DNA of 64,000 nt from Brachybacterium vulturis (GTDB lineage Bacteria; Actinomycetota; Actinomycetes; Actinomycetales; Dermabacteraceae), in assembly GCF_002407185.1 (NCBI RefSeq), contig NZ_CP023563.1:1302001-1366000 (forward strand). Direction: 5' to 3'. How positions within the stretch are numbered: position 1 is the first letter of the stretch; the number at the start of each line of letters is the position of its first letter. Positions 33,223 to 41,921 of this stretch are shown piece by piece. The notes under the pieces were generated by a model. The model saw nothing but the letters and a program-made list of their open reading frames with translations, made no database searches and was not told the DNA's origin. Both the position numbers and the translations under genes were made by a program.

Positions 33223-33927
33223 ATGACCTCCGATCCGCTCGCCCCCGTCACCTCCCCGCTGGATCAGTGGCCCCCGCGCTGGGCCCCGACTGCGGTGATC
33301 TTCGACTGCGACGGGCTGCTGGTGGACACCGAGGGCCAATGGGTCGCGCTGCAGGAGGAGTACCTCGCCCGCCACGGCGCCGCGCTGGACCGGCAGACCC
33401 GGCGCATGATCACCGGCCGAGCCGCGGACCTGGTGGTGCTCACGCTCGCCGAGGCCGTCGGCAAGGATCCCCACCAGGTCGGGGCGGAGCTGCTGGCCGA
33501 GCATCGCGAGCACATCGGCGAGGGCCTCACCCCGCTGCCCGGTGCGCTGGAGACCCTGCGGTCCATCGCCGCGGTGCGGCCGATCGCGGTCGCCTCCAAC
33601 TCCCCGCGGGACATGCTGGACACCAAGCTCGACAGGCTCGGCCTCACCGAGCTGGTCGACGTCTCGATCGCCATCGAGGACGTGACCGAGCCCAAGCCCG
33701 CCCCCGACATGTATCTCGCCGCGGCGCTGGCGCTCGGCGCGGACCCGGCCGACTGCCTCGGCTTCGAGGACTCCGAGACCGGCGCGGACGCCGCCCGCGC
33801 GGCCGGGCTGCAGCTGATCGCCGTGCCCTCGATCCCCGGTCAGGAGCCCCGGGCGCCGCGCCGCCTCGCCTCCCTCGCCGATCCCGTGCTGGCCCGGTGG
33901 ATCTCCGCCTGGGAGCCGCGCCGATGA
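33223..33927 (+). CDS. HAD-family hydrolase (beta-phosphoglucomutase-like)
   Basis: A 234-residue haloacid dehalogenase-superfamily hydrolase, subfamily with an alpha cap. Motif I is FDCDGLLVDTE at about 27-37 (nucleophile Asp28, acid/base Asp30). Motif II is VASNSPR near 125-131, and motif III/IV is EPKPAPDMYLAA with FEDSETGADAAR. These enzymes act on sugar phosphates and other phosphometabolites; the substrate is unknown. Start chosen from the leaderless -10. The stop overlaps the ATG of a second HAD gene (ATGA), and the two proteins are similar in length and motifs, so they arose by tandem duplication. Confidence 0.85.
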   Translation: MTSDPLAPVTSPLDQWPPRWAPTAVIFDCDGLLVDTEGQWVALQEEYLARHGAALDRQTRRMITGRAADLVVLTLAEAVGKDPHQVGAELLAEHREHIGEGLTPLPGALETLRSIAAVRPIAVASNSPRDMLDTKLDRLGLTELVDVSIAIEDVTEPKPAPDMYLAAALALGADPADCLGFEDSETGADAARAAGLQLIAVPSIPGQEPRAPRRLASLADPVLARWISAWEPRR

Positions 33928-34628
33928 GCGCCGGCACCCCGCCGGTGGCGGCGGCTGGGATTCCCCCGCGCTTCGCCGAGGCCTTCGGCGACTGGACGCC
34001 GCAGGCGATCGTCTTCGACTGCGACGGGCTGCTGCTGGACACGGAGTCCGTCTGGCAGCTCGCCGAGGACCGGGTGGTCGCCGCCCACGGGGCCGTGCTC
34101 GAGGTGACCGATGCGGCGCTGCTGCACGGCTCGACCCTCGAGGCCGCCGCGGAGCTCATCGCCCGCCGCTGCGGCCAGGACGAGCAGGTGGTCCGCGCGG
34201 ATCTGGTCCGAGAGTTCGATGGCGAGCTCGCCGCCGGCATCCGCACCCTGCCCGGTGCCGCCGAGATCCTGGGCCTGGCCGGGGCGAAGGTGCCGTTGGG
34301 CTGCGCGTCGAACTCGTGGCTCGAGGCGCTCGAGGGGAAGCTGCGCCTCGGCGGGCTCCGGGAGCATTTCACGGTGCTGGAGGCCTCCGACACCGTCGAG
34401 CATCCCAAACCCGCCCCGGACATGTACGCCGCGGCCGCCCGAGCTCTCGGCGCCGAGCCCTCCCGGGTGCTCGCCTTCGAGGACTCCGGCACCGGGGCGC
34501 AGGCCGCCCGGGACGCCGGGCTGCGGCTGATCGCGGTCCCCACCGGTGGACATCCGGCACCCCCGGCGGATCTCGCGCTCACCGCGCTCACCGACCCGGA
34601 CCTCGCGGCCTGGATCGCGAGCTGGTGA
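33924..34628 (+). CDS. HAD-family hydrolase, tandem paralogue
   Basis: Also 234 residues, with FDCDGLLLDTES near 31-42, a motif II variant CASNSWLEALEGKL near 131-144, and HPKPAPDMYAAAARALG with LAFEDSGTGAQAARDAG near 160-200. It differs most from its upstream neighbour in the cap domain (residues 55-100), the part that selects substrate, so the pair probably handles different compounds. It overlaps the first gene by four bases and should be translated from the same mRNA. The downstream intergenic region (about 155 bases) holds no evident gene. Confidence 0.85.
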   Translation: MSAGTPPVAAAGIPPRFAEAFGDWTPQAIVFDCDGLLLDTESVWQLAEDRVVAAHGAVLEVTDAALLHGSTLEAAAELIARRCGQDEQVVRADLVREFDGELAAGIRTLPGAAEILGLAGAKVPLGCASNSWLEALEGKLRLGGLREHFTVLEASDTVEHPKPAPDMYAAAARALGAEPSRVLAFEDSGTGAQAARDAGLRLIAVPTGGHPAPPADLALTALTDPDLAAWIASW

Positions 34629-34784
34629 GACTGCCCCGCCCGGGGAGCCCCCGGGTGCCCTCGGCCGCCGCGGACGTGACCGCACCGACTCCGGTGCCCA
34701 GGACGCGGGTCGGCTCGCTCACATGATGCCCACAGGGGACCGGAAGCTGGCCCCGCGGCGTCGATCCGGTGTTCACTGGACCCC

Positions 34785-36812
34785 ATGAGCACACCGCCGG
34801 ACCCGTCCACGCCTCTGACAGCCCGCGCCCATGGCTCCGCCCTGCGCGGCCGCGGCTGGCTGAACACAGGGGGCGAAGAGCTCGACCTCGAGACGCTGCG
34901 CGGGAAGATCGTGCTGCTCGACTTCTGGACCTTCTGCTGCGTGAACTGCCTGCACGTCCTCGACGAGCTGCGCCCTCTGAAGGAGAAGTGGGCCGATGAG
35001 CTGGTGGTCATCGGCGTCCATTCCCCGAAGTTCGAGTTCGAGAAGGACCCCGAGGCGCTGGCCGCGAACATCGAGCGGTACGAGGTCACCCATCCGGTGA
35101 TCGACGATCCCGAGCTGGAGACCTGGAGCGAGTACGGCGCCCGCGCCTGGCCCACCCTGATGGTGCTGGACACCCACGGCCGCATCGCCGGCAACCTCTC
35201 CGGCGAGGGGCACGCCGCGAACCTCGACCAGCTGGTCACCCAGCTCGTCGCCGAGGGGGAGGCCGACGGCTCCCTGCGACGCGGACCCGCGCCCACCGTG
35301 CTCGCCGAGCGCACCCCGCAGACCCTCCGCTTCCCCTCGAAGCTCGCGCTGATGCCGGACGGCCGCCTGGTCGTCTCTGATGCCGGCCAGCACCGGCTGG
35401 TCGTCTTCGAGAACGACGGCGCGACCGTCGACGCGGTCATCGGCACGGGGGAGCGGGGCCACCGTGACGGCGATGCGGAGACCGCACAGTTCGCCGAGCC
35501 GAACGGGGTGCTCGCGCTGCCGTCCGAGATCGCCGACGAGGTCGGCTACGACCTGCTGGTCGCCGACACCGCGGGCCACCGCCTGCGCGGGGTCAAGGTG
35601 GGCCAGGACCGGCTGCTGCGCTCCCGCACCGCGACCGAGGTGACCACCGTCGCCGGCTCGGGCGCCCAATGGATGCAGGGCGAGCCGCTGCCCCGCGGCG
35701 AGGGCGACGCCCGCACCTTCGCCCTGTCCACCCCGTGGGACCTGACCTGGTCGCACGTGCTGGGCCGCGCGGTGATCGCGATGGCCGGCATCCACCAGCT
35801 GTGGACCTTCGACCCGGTCACCGGGGCGATCATGGTGCTCGCGGGCACCACCCAGGAGGGTCTGGTCGACGGCCCCGCCGTCACCTCCTGGTGGGCGCAG
35901 CCCTCCGGCCTGGACGAGCTGCCCGACGGCCGGATCGCGATCGCCGACTCCGAGACCTCCGCCGTGCGCGTGCTGGACCCGCGGAGCATGCAGGTCAGCA
36001 CCCTGGTGGGGCAGGGACTGTTCGACTTCGGGCACGTGGACGGGCCCGCCGGCACCGCCCGCCTGCAGCACCCCCTGGCCGTCACCGCGCTGCCCGACGG
36101 CCGCATCGCCGTCAGCGACACCTACAACGGCGCGATCCGGCTGATCGAGGAGGCGGCGACCGACGGGGCGAGCGCCACCACCGGCGGCATCACCGCGCTC
36201 AGCGGCATGGTCGGGGTGGCGGAGCAGCCGGGCGCGGGCAGCGGCGGGACCGCGGGCGAGGCGGCGCCGGCACCGGGCGAGGCCCACGTGGTCACCGTCG
36301 CCACCGACCTCAAGGAGCCCTCGGACGCGATCGTCGGCCCGCCGATCGACGGCATCGGCCAGCTCATCGTCGTCGAGTCCGGCCTGCACCGCATCACCTG
36401 GGTCCCGGTCGCCAAGGCCGCCGAGCGCATGATCGACACGGGCGCGCAGCGCTCCGAGCGCCCGGTCACCGAGGTGGGCCCCGGCCCGCTCACCGTGCGG
36501 GTGCTGTTCACCCCGCCGACCGGTCACAAGCTCGACGACTCGCTGGGCCCCGCGACCCAGGTGACGATCTCGACCACCCCCACCTCGATGCTGACCGCCG
36601 GCGCCGGGGTGGACACCGCGCTGGAGCGCACGCTCGAGCCGGACCCCGCCTACACCGAGGGCGTGCTGCACGTCAGCGCCCGTGCCGCCTCCTGCGACGC
36701 GGATCCCACCATCGAGTTCCCCGCCTGCCACATGCACCAGCAGGACTGGGGCGTGCCGATCCGGATCGTCGAGGGAGCCCCCACCCGTCTCGATCTCTCG
36801 CTGCTCGCCTGA
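34785..36812 (+). CDS. Thioredoxin-like / NHL-repeat protein (NHLRC2-type)
   Basis: A 675-residue cytoplasmic protein with three parts. A thioredoxin-like domain (about 1-150) has an FWTFCCVNC motif near 46-54, in place of the usual WCxxC. A six-bladed NHL beta-propeller (about 175-470) has recurrent LPDGRxxxxD, HRLRG and VAGSG motifs. A C-terminal beta domain (about 530-675) completes it. This architecture is shared with eukaryotic NHLRC2 and bacterial homologues, whose function is poorly known; the Cys pair may be redox-active. An ATG without ribosome binding site but with TTCACT seven bases upstream suggests a leaderless start. Confidence 0.8.
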   Translation: MSTPPDPSTPLTARAHGSALRGRGWLNTGGEELDLETLRGKIVLLDFWTFCCVNCLHVLDELRPLKEKWADELVVIGVHSPKFEFEKDPEALAANIERYEVTHPVIDDPELETWSEYGARAWPTLMVLDTHGRIAGNLSGEGHAANLDQLVTQLVAEGEADGSLRRGPAPTVLAERTPQTLRFPSKLALMPDGRLVVSDAGQHRLVVFENDGATVDAVIGTGERGHRDGDAETAQFAEPNGVLALPSEIADEVGYDLLVADTAGHRLRGVKVGQDRLLRSRTATEVTTVAGSGAQWMQGEPLPRGEGDARTFALSTPWDLTWSHVLGRAVIAMAGIHQLWTFDPVTGAIMVLAGTTQEGLVDGPAVTSWWAQPSGLDELPDGRIAIADSETSAVRVLDPRSMQVSTLVGQGLFDFGHVDGPAGTARLQHPLAVTALPDGRIAVSDTYNGAIRLIEEAATDGASATTGGITALSGMVGVAEQPGAGSGGTAGEAAPAPGEAHVVTVATDLKEPSDAIVGPPIDGIGQLIVVESGLHRITWVPVAKAAERMIDTGAQRSERPVTEVGPGPLTVRVLFTPPTGHKLDDSLGPATQVTISTTPTSMLTAGAGVDTALERTLEPDPAYTEGVLHVSARAASCDADPTIEFPACHMHQQDWGVPIRIVEGAPTRLDLSLLA

Positions 36813-36920
36813 GCCGGTGCTCGCAGCACTCATCCTGCTCGGTTATCCTCGGCCGCCGGAGCCCTGCTCCGGTGTGTCCTCCCGCTCGGCCCGCCGAGCC
36901 CCGTCGTCGGAAGCTCTCAC

Positions 36921-39431
36921 GTGGATCTGATCACGCAATTCCCCCTGGGCGACGATCTCGCCTGGACCCTCCTGGCGCTCGGCGTCCTCGCCATCGCGGC
37001 GCTGGTCGCCGGAGCCGTCGTCCCCAGCCGGATGCGGCGCGACGAGGACAGCGAGGAGCTCGACGAGGATCTGGGCCGTCGGCTCGGCGGGCAGCTGCTC
37101 TCCGCCGGCTCGATCATGCTGTGGGTGGGACTGCCGCTGGCGGTGCTGCTGTATCTCGCGCCGGGCACGACCGACGACCGCCTGCTGCGCTCCGGCCTGC
37201 TGCTGGTGGGCCTCGCCCTCGGCCCGCTCGCCGCCTGGCGCGGGATCGCGGTGCAGCTCGCGGCCCTGGGACTGGACGCCGAGCGGCGCCCGGCGATGAT
37301 CTCCCGCCTGGGGGCGCTCACCGTCACCGGCGCGCTGGCGCTGGCCCTGCTGCCCACGGTCATCATCATCTGGTTCCTGCAGACCACCGCCGGGCCGGCC
37401 CTGATCGCCCTCGCCGGCGGGGCGGCGATCTCGGCGCTCGCGATCCGGATCTGCGCCGCACCGGTGGACGCCGCGGCCTCCGCCTCGGCGCTCCTCGTCG
37501 GCACCGACGAGCACGAGCTGGAGGCCGAGGATCCTGCGAACCTGGGCGGCCCGCACCTGCGCAGCGCCCGCATGGCGTCCCGCGGCGGCGCGCTGAGCGC
37601 GGACCTGGTCGCCGTCGCGACCGCGGTCGCCGGCGTCGGGGTGCTGCTGGGCGTTCCGGTCCTGGCCGCCGAGGGCTTCATCGTGGTGCTCCTGGGCCTC
37701 GGTGCGGCGATGCTCGCCGCAGCCGTGGTCGCGGTGATGCCGCACCTGGGCACCCCCGGCCACGAACGCGGCGCGCTGCGCCTGGGCGGGCTGATCCCCG
37801 CGGTGCTGGGCGGCGCCGGGGCGGTCGCCGCCGCCGCGCTGTGGATCCCCTCCCGCTACAAGGACCTGCGCTTCGAGGACGTGGGCCTGGAGAACTTCAC
37901 CGATCCCGCCATCACCGGCGGCACCCCCACACCGCGCGAGCAGCTCGAGCCGCAGATCGAGCAGGCGCTGACCGATATGGGGCAGTGGATCTCCGCGACC
38001 GACGAGTCCCAGCACGCCAGCGCCTTCCTGGACATGATGGGCCTCTACTCGATCACCCCGAACGTGGTGGTCGCGGTCGCTCTGGGGCTGGGTGCCCTGA
38101 CCGCCCTGGCCACCGTGGTGCTGCTGGGCGGCACCGGGCACCGCCTCGGAGGCACCGTGCTGCGCGCCGCCCGCACCAGCCGCACCGGCGGGGCGCTCGG
38201 CATCACCGCGGGCCTGGGGTCGACCGCACTGACCGCTGCGGGGGCCGTGGCGCTGCTGGTGCTGATCACCACCGTGATCTCCGTGCTCTCGGCGGGTGTG
38301 CCGGGACTCGCGCTCGCGCTCCTGGTCCATGCCGCGCTCGGTGCCCTGATCGTGGTGGCGGCGCATGCCGGCTCCCTGCTGGCGAGCACCTTCGCCGACC
38401 GACCGGACACCGAGCCCGCGCTGCAGGTGGCCGCCGCCGGTGCCGCCACCGGCCCCCGGGCCGCGCTGCTGATGGCCGGGGCGCTCACGGCACTGGGCGC
38501 CCTGGGACCGGTGATCAGCGCCCTGCGATCGGCGCCCCGGGCGGGGAGCGTCTGGGAGGACCGTGCCCTGCACGCCCTCGCCCCCAGCTCCCTCACCCTG
38601 CTCGGCGGGATCGGCCTCGGCGTGCTCACCGTGCTGCTGGTGAGCTCCGCACTCCTGGACGGCGCCCGCCGTCTGGGGGCGAGCGCGGTCGTGGAGACAC
38701 GCGCCTCCCTGCTCGAGGGCCGTGCCCGCGCCGAGCTGCTGGAGCTGACCGAGATGGTGCGCCGCGCCGCCGTCCCCCCGGTGGTGGTGGCCGTGCTGAT
38801 GCCGGTCGTGGCCGGATTCGGACTGGGACCGGGCGCCCTGCCCGGGCTGCTGCTGGGCGTGGTGCTGACCGCTGCGGGCCTCGGTCTGTGGACCCTCGGC
38901 GCAGGCTCGACCCTCGAGAACGCGGCGGCCGTGATCGGCTCCGGCCGCTACGGCGGGCGCGGCTCCTGGGGCCACTCCGGGGCGCTCGGCGGCACCGTGC
39001 TGACCGGCGTGCTGCGCTCGACGATCGGCTCGGTCGCGCTGCCGCTGCTGCTGACCTCCAGCCTGCTCACGGCACTGTCCGTCAGCGCCGTGGTCGGCAT
39101 GAACACCGATGACACCAGCCCCTTCCTGCGCTGGGGCATCGCCGTGATCGCCCTGGTCATCATGGTGGCCTGCTGGGTGATCGCCGCGACGGCCCCCGAG
39201 GTCGACCTGGAGGACGGGGAGGGAGAGATCGCCAAGCCGCTCTTCAGCCGCGCCGCGGACGAGTCCGCCGACGAGCTCGAGGCGATGGACTGGGAGTCCG
39301 ACGACGAGCACGTCGAACAGGTGCCGCTGACGACGACGGCCTCGAGGACCTCGAAGGCTGCGAAGCCCTCGAAGGCTGAGAAGCCTGCGAAGCGCCGGAA
39401 GCGGACGCAGCGGGGCGCGGACGAGGACTGA
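36921..39431 (+). CDS. Degenerate membrane pyrophosphatase (HppA)-like protein
   Basis: An 836-residue membrane protein with about 16 hydrophobic helices and a Lys-rich tail. By eye its order of segments follows H+/Na+-translocating pyrophosphatases. RICAAPVDAAASASALLVG (176-194) takes the place of the RxGGGIFTKAADVGADLVGK region. EDPANLGG and following residues (203-225) replace DDPRN...DNVGDNVGD. EMVRRAAVPPVVVAVLMPV, then NAAAVIGSGRYGG...HSGALGGTVLTGVLRST (about 660-705), replaces NAKKYIE...GDTVGDPFKDT. Every Asp/Lys of those motifs that binds Mg-pyrophosphate is lost, so pumping by pyrophosphate hydrolysis is not expected. Its present role is unknown. GTG start; no catalytically normal HppA is in this window. 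Confidence 0.65.
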   Translation: MDLITQFPLGDDLAWTLLALGVLAIAALVAGAVVPSRMRRDEDSEELDEDLGRRLGGQLLSAGSIMLWVGLPLAVLLYLAPGTTDDRLLRSGLLLVGLALGPLAAWRGIAVQLAALGLDAERRPAMISRLGALTVTGALALALLPTVIIIWFLQTTAGPALIALAGGAAISALAIRICAAPVDAAASASALLVGTDEHELEAEDPANLGGPHLRSARMASRGGALSADLVAVATAVAGVGVLLGVPVLAAEGFIVVLLGLGAAMLAAAVVAVMPHLGTPGHERGALRLGGLIPAVLGGAGAVAAAALWIPSRYKDLRFEDVGLENFTDPAITGGTPTPREQLEPQIEQALTDMGQWISATDESQHASAFLDMMGLYSITPNVVVAVALGLGALTALATVVLLGGTGHRLGGTVLRAARTSRTGGALGITAGLGSTALTAAGAVALLVLITTVISVLSAGVPGLALALLVHAALGALIVVAAHAGSLLASTFADRPDTEPALQVAAAGAATGPRAALLMAGALTALGALGPVISALRSAPRAGSVWEDRALHALAPSSLTLLGGIGLGVLTVLLVSSALLDGARRLGASAVVETRASLLEGRARAELLELTEMVRRAAVPPVVVAVLMPVVAGFGLGPGALPGLLLGVVLTAAGLGLWTLGAGSTLENAAAVIGSGRYGGRGSWGHSGALGGTVLTGVLRSTIGSVALPLLLTSSLLTALSVSAVVGMNTDDTSPFLRWGIAVIALVIMVACWVIAATAPEVDLEDGEGEIAKPLFSRAADESADELEAMDWESDDEHVEQVPLTTTASRTSKAAKPSKAEKPAKRRKRTQRGADED

Positions 39432-39446
39432 CCGCCGCCGCGGACG

Positions 39447-40022
39447 TCAGCTCTCGGCGCCGAGGCCCCGCAGCACGAAGTCCTCGAGAGCGGGGCGGGA
39501 GTACCGCTTGGCGGAGGAGCCCACCAGCAGGCCGTTGATGATCCGCACCGTGGAATCCACGTCCAGGTCCGCGGCGAAGTCACCGCTGGCGACGCCGTCG
39601 GCGACGATGGTGCGCAGCACGTCCTCGATCAGCACCACGTGATCGCGCATGCGGGCGGCCGTCTCCGGGGTGAGGGTCGCGCCGCCCGAGGTCTGTGGGA
39701 CGTGGAAGGAGACGTTGAGGTCGAGCTGGGTGTGCACGTACGCGATCGCCGCATCACGCGGGGTGGCGGAATCGCTGACCCCGGCCCGCAGCTGGGCGAT
39801 GTAGTCCGTGGTCTCGTGGATCGCGTACTCCACCAGCAGGCTCTCACGGTCCGGGAAGTGGTTGTACATCGCGGTGCGACCCACGCCGGCCGCCGTGGCG
39901 ATCCGCGAGAACGTCACCGACTCGAACTCCTGGGTCTCGAGCAGAGCGGCGAGCGCGGCGAAGATCTTCTCCCGAGTGCGCTGGCGATGCTCCTCGAGGG
40001 AGCCTCCGATGATCTTGGGCAT
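39447..40022 (-). CDS. TetR-family transcriptional regulator
   Basis: A 191-residue regulator with an N-terminal TetR helix-turn-helix (about 12-58; VTFSRIATAAGVGRTAMYNHFPDRESLL contains turn and recognition helix) and a helical ligand-binding domain, including a His-Val-Pro-Gln-Thr insertion near residue 108. It ends 15 bases from the stop of the HppA-like gene (convergent) and may regulate itself or an unlinked target. The strong TetR-type palindrome at 19464-19488 is one possible site, but nothing in the sequence links them. The ATG at 40022 follows TAAGAAT, a plausible -10 for a leaderless start. Confidence 0.85.
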   Translation of the reverse strand: MPKIIGGSLEEHRQRTREKIFAALAALLETQEFESVTFSRIATAAGVGRTAMYNHFPDRESLLVEYAIHETTDYIAQLRAGVSDSATPRDAAIAYVHTQLDLNVSFHVPQTSGGATLTPETAARMRDHVVLIEDVLRTIVADGVASGDFAADLDVDSTVRIINGLLVGSSAKRYSRPALEDFVLRGLGAES

Positions 40023-40108
40023 GCCGCATTCTTACACTTCCGTGCAGATCGACATAACCCTGGGGTCGCGCGCCGGTTCCCGATCCGCGCAGCGTCCGGG
40101 AACGAAGA

Positions 40109-40132
40109 ACGCCGGCCCCTGAGGGCCGGCGT
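40109..40132 (-). terminator. Terminator hairpin of tRNA-Gly
   Basis: ACGCCGGCCC and GGGCCGGCGT pair perfectly over 10 bp around a CTGA loop, eight bases past the tRNA 3' end on the minus strand. It is followed there by a short T-containing stretch. Confidence 0.65.
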
Positions 40133-40139
40133 CCGAAAG

Positions 40140-40210
40140 AGCGGGTGACGGGAATCGAACCCGCGCTATCAGCTTGGGAAGCTGAAGTTCTACCATTGAA
40201 CTACACCCGC
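40140..40210 (-). tRNA. tRNA-Gly (anticodon CCC)
   Basis: A 71-nt cloverleaf: acceptor GCGGGTG pairs with CACCCGC, D-arm AGTTCAATGGTAGAACT, anticodon loop TTCCCAA flanked by TCAGC/GCTGA, T-arm GGGTTCGATTCCC. The discriminator is T and CCA is not encoded. The loop reads CCC rather than GCC or TCC. Confidence 0.93.
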
Positions 40211-40392
40211 GAAGCGCTGCCCGATCCGCTTTGCGATCCCGGGGGATCGCCGTCGCTCGAGCAACGCGGAACAGCATACCCCGAGAGGGCGGTGCTGTGC
40301 GAACCGCCTCCAGCGGCGGCGGTGCCCGCCCGCCTCGGCGCCGCGGTGCGGCACGGTGATGGGACGGGATGACCGCCGCCGCGTCGGGCGAC

Positions 40393-40398
40393 TAGTCT
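40393..40398 (+). promoter_or_regulatory. -10 box of a leaderless promoter (TAGTCT)
   Basis: TAGTCT lies seven bases upstream of the dcd GTG start at 40406; there is no ribosome binding site. Confidence 0.5.
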
Positions 40399-40405
40399 GG
40401 GCGCC

Positions 40406-40999
40406 GTGCTGCTGAGCGATCGTGACATCCGAGCCGAGATCGATGCCGGGCGGGTCCGCCTGGACCCCTTCGACGAGACGATGATCCAACCCGCCTCCGT
40501 CGATGTGCGGATCGATCGCTTCTTCCGCCTCTTCGACAACCACAAGCACGCGATGATCGATCCCGCGCTCGAGCAGGCCGACCTCACCCGTGAGGTGGCG
40601 GTGGATCCGGACGAGGCCTACATGCTCCATCCGGGGGAGTTCGTGCTCGCCTCCACCTATGAGCAGATCACCCTGCCCGAGGACGTGGCCGCGCGGCTGG
40701 AGGGCAAGAGCTCGCTGGGCCGCCTGGGACTGCTGACCCATTCCACCGCCGGGTTCATCGATCCCGGCTTCCAGGGCCACATCACCCTGGAGCTGTCGAA
40801 CATGGCGACCCTGCCGGTGGCGCTCTGGCCCGGCATGAAGATCGGGCAGCTGTGCTTCTTCCGGCTCTCGAGCGCGTCCGATCGGCCCTACGGCAGCGCC
40901 GGCAACCTCAACCGCTACCTCGGCCAGCGCGGACCGACCCCCTCGCGCTCGGCCCAGAACTTCCATCGCACCCGCATCCCTGTGGAGGAGCAGCAGTGA
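40406..40999 (+). CDS. dcd: dCTP deaminase (likely bifunctional dCTP deaminase/dUTPase)
   Basis: A 197-residue enzyme of pyrimidine deoxynucleotide synthesis. The start [12 protein letters not shown], the core [18 protein letters not shown] (about 109-126), [17 protein letters not shown] and the C-terminal [14 protein letters not shown] closely follow the Mycobacterium tuberculosis enzyme. That enzyme deaminates dCTP and then hydrolyses dUTP to dUMP without releasing the intermediate. Bifunctionality here is inferred from that resemblance. The GTG start is supported by the leaderless -10 at 40393. It overlaps the next gene by four bases (GTGA). Confidence 0.92.
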   Translation: MLLSDRDIRAEIDAGRVRLDPFDETMIQPASVDVRIDRFFRLFDNHKHAMIDPALEQADLTREVAVDPDEAYMLHPGEFVLASTYEQITLPEDVAARLEGKSSLGRLGLLTHSTAGFIDPGFQGHITLELSNMATLPVALWPGMKIGQLCFFRLSSASDRPYGSAGNLNRYLGQRGPTPSRSAQNFHRTRIPVEEQQ

Positions 41000-41826
41000 C
41001 CGCAACGGTCAGTCCCTCGACCGTCGAGCAGGCCCGCACCAGCCACCGTCTCCAGCTGCCGCGGGACACCGATCCCGCTGCCGTGCTGACGATGGTGCGC
41101 AACCTGCATCCGGAGGCGAGCACGGACGCGGAGGGCGCGATCCAGCTCGGGGACGGGCTGCGACTGGTGCCGGACGGCTCGCCGCGCGGCGCGGGGCGCT
41201 GGACCCTGGACACCCCGCGGGTGCGGGAGGATCCGCAGCCGGAGGGGATGGGGGACTCCCACGGCTACGGGCGCGCCTTCCCCGACGGGGTGCCCTTCGG
41301 CACCGAACGGCAGGGACTGGACCTCGCCTGGTCCCTGGGGCGTCGGCTCTACGGGGCCGTGGTCACCGACGACGGTGTGCGCCTGGAGCCGCACCCCTTC
41401 CACATCCGGGACCTGACGGTGGTCAGCCCGTACGCGCTGGCCCCGGAGTCGCTCGCCGAGCTGCTGGGCCCGCTCGAGCCGGAGGCCGAGCTCGACCAGG
41501 TCCCCGAGGACGCGCCCCGCGTCGGGTACAGCGTCACGATCCCGCTCCCGGCGGGGGAGGAGATCTCCCTGCGGGTGGGTCGCAGCTCCCGCCCCATGGC
41601 GCTGCAGGCGCTGGGCTGGCTGGAGGATGCGGTCGACTACGAGCTGGTGCACCTGCCCGCCGATCCCGAGGAGGACGCGATCGAATCCCCGGAGTCGGGG
41701 ACCAGCGAGCGCTGGCAGACCGTCTACCGGCGGATCGGGATGATCGCCGGGCTGCTCACGGAGTCCGTCGGCGGCTTCGTCGTGGATCTCGAGGGCTTCC
41801 TGGTCGATCCGGCCGACCTCGTCTGA
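40996..41826 (+). CDS. Hypothetical protein coupled to dcd
   Basis: A 276-residue soluble acidic protein that I do not recognise. It has two mixed alpha/beta halves. Landmarks are [19 protein letters not shown] near residues 56-74, [21 protein letters not shown] near 100-120, and a C-terminal region [28 protein letters not shown] near 246-273. No signal peptide or membrane segment is visible. It starts with GTG overlapping the dcd stop and is probably co-translated; the conserved-looking linkage may hint at a nucleotide-related role, but nothing in the protein shows it. Confidence 0.7.
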   Translation: MTATVSPSTVEQARTSHRLQLPRDTDPAAVLTMVRNLHPEASTDAEGAIQLGDGLRLVPDGSPRGAGRWTLDTPRVREDPQPEGMGDSHGYGRAFPDGVPFGTERQGLDLAWSLGRRLYGAVVTDDGVRLEPHPFHIRDLTVVSPYALAPESLAELLGPLEPEAELDQVPEDAPRVGYSVTIPLPAGEEISLRVGRSSRPMALQALGWLEDAVDYELVHLPADPEEDAIESPESGTSERWQTVYRRIGMIAGLLTESVGGFVVDLEGFLVDPADLV

Positions 41827-41883
41827 GCAGGATCCGAGCACGGAAAGGCACGGCAGGACGGGCACTGCAGGGGTGCCCCGACC

Positions 41884-41901
41884 GGTCGGCCGCTGCCGAC
41901 C
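41884..41901. terminator. Possible bidirectional terminator hairpin
   Basis: GGTCGGC and GCCGACC form a 7-bp GC stem around CGCT, in the 95 bases between two convergent genes. No T-tract is present, so this is tentative. Confidence 0.35.
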
Positions 41902-41921
41902 CTCGCGCCGCTGATCAGCTC

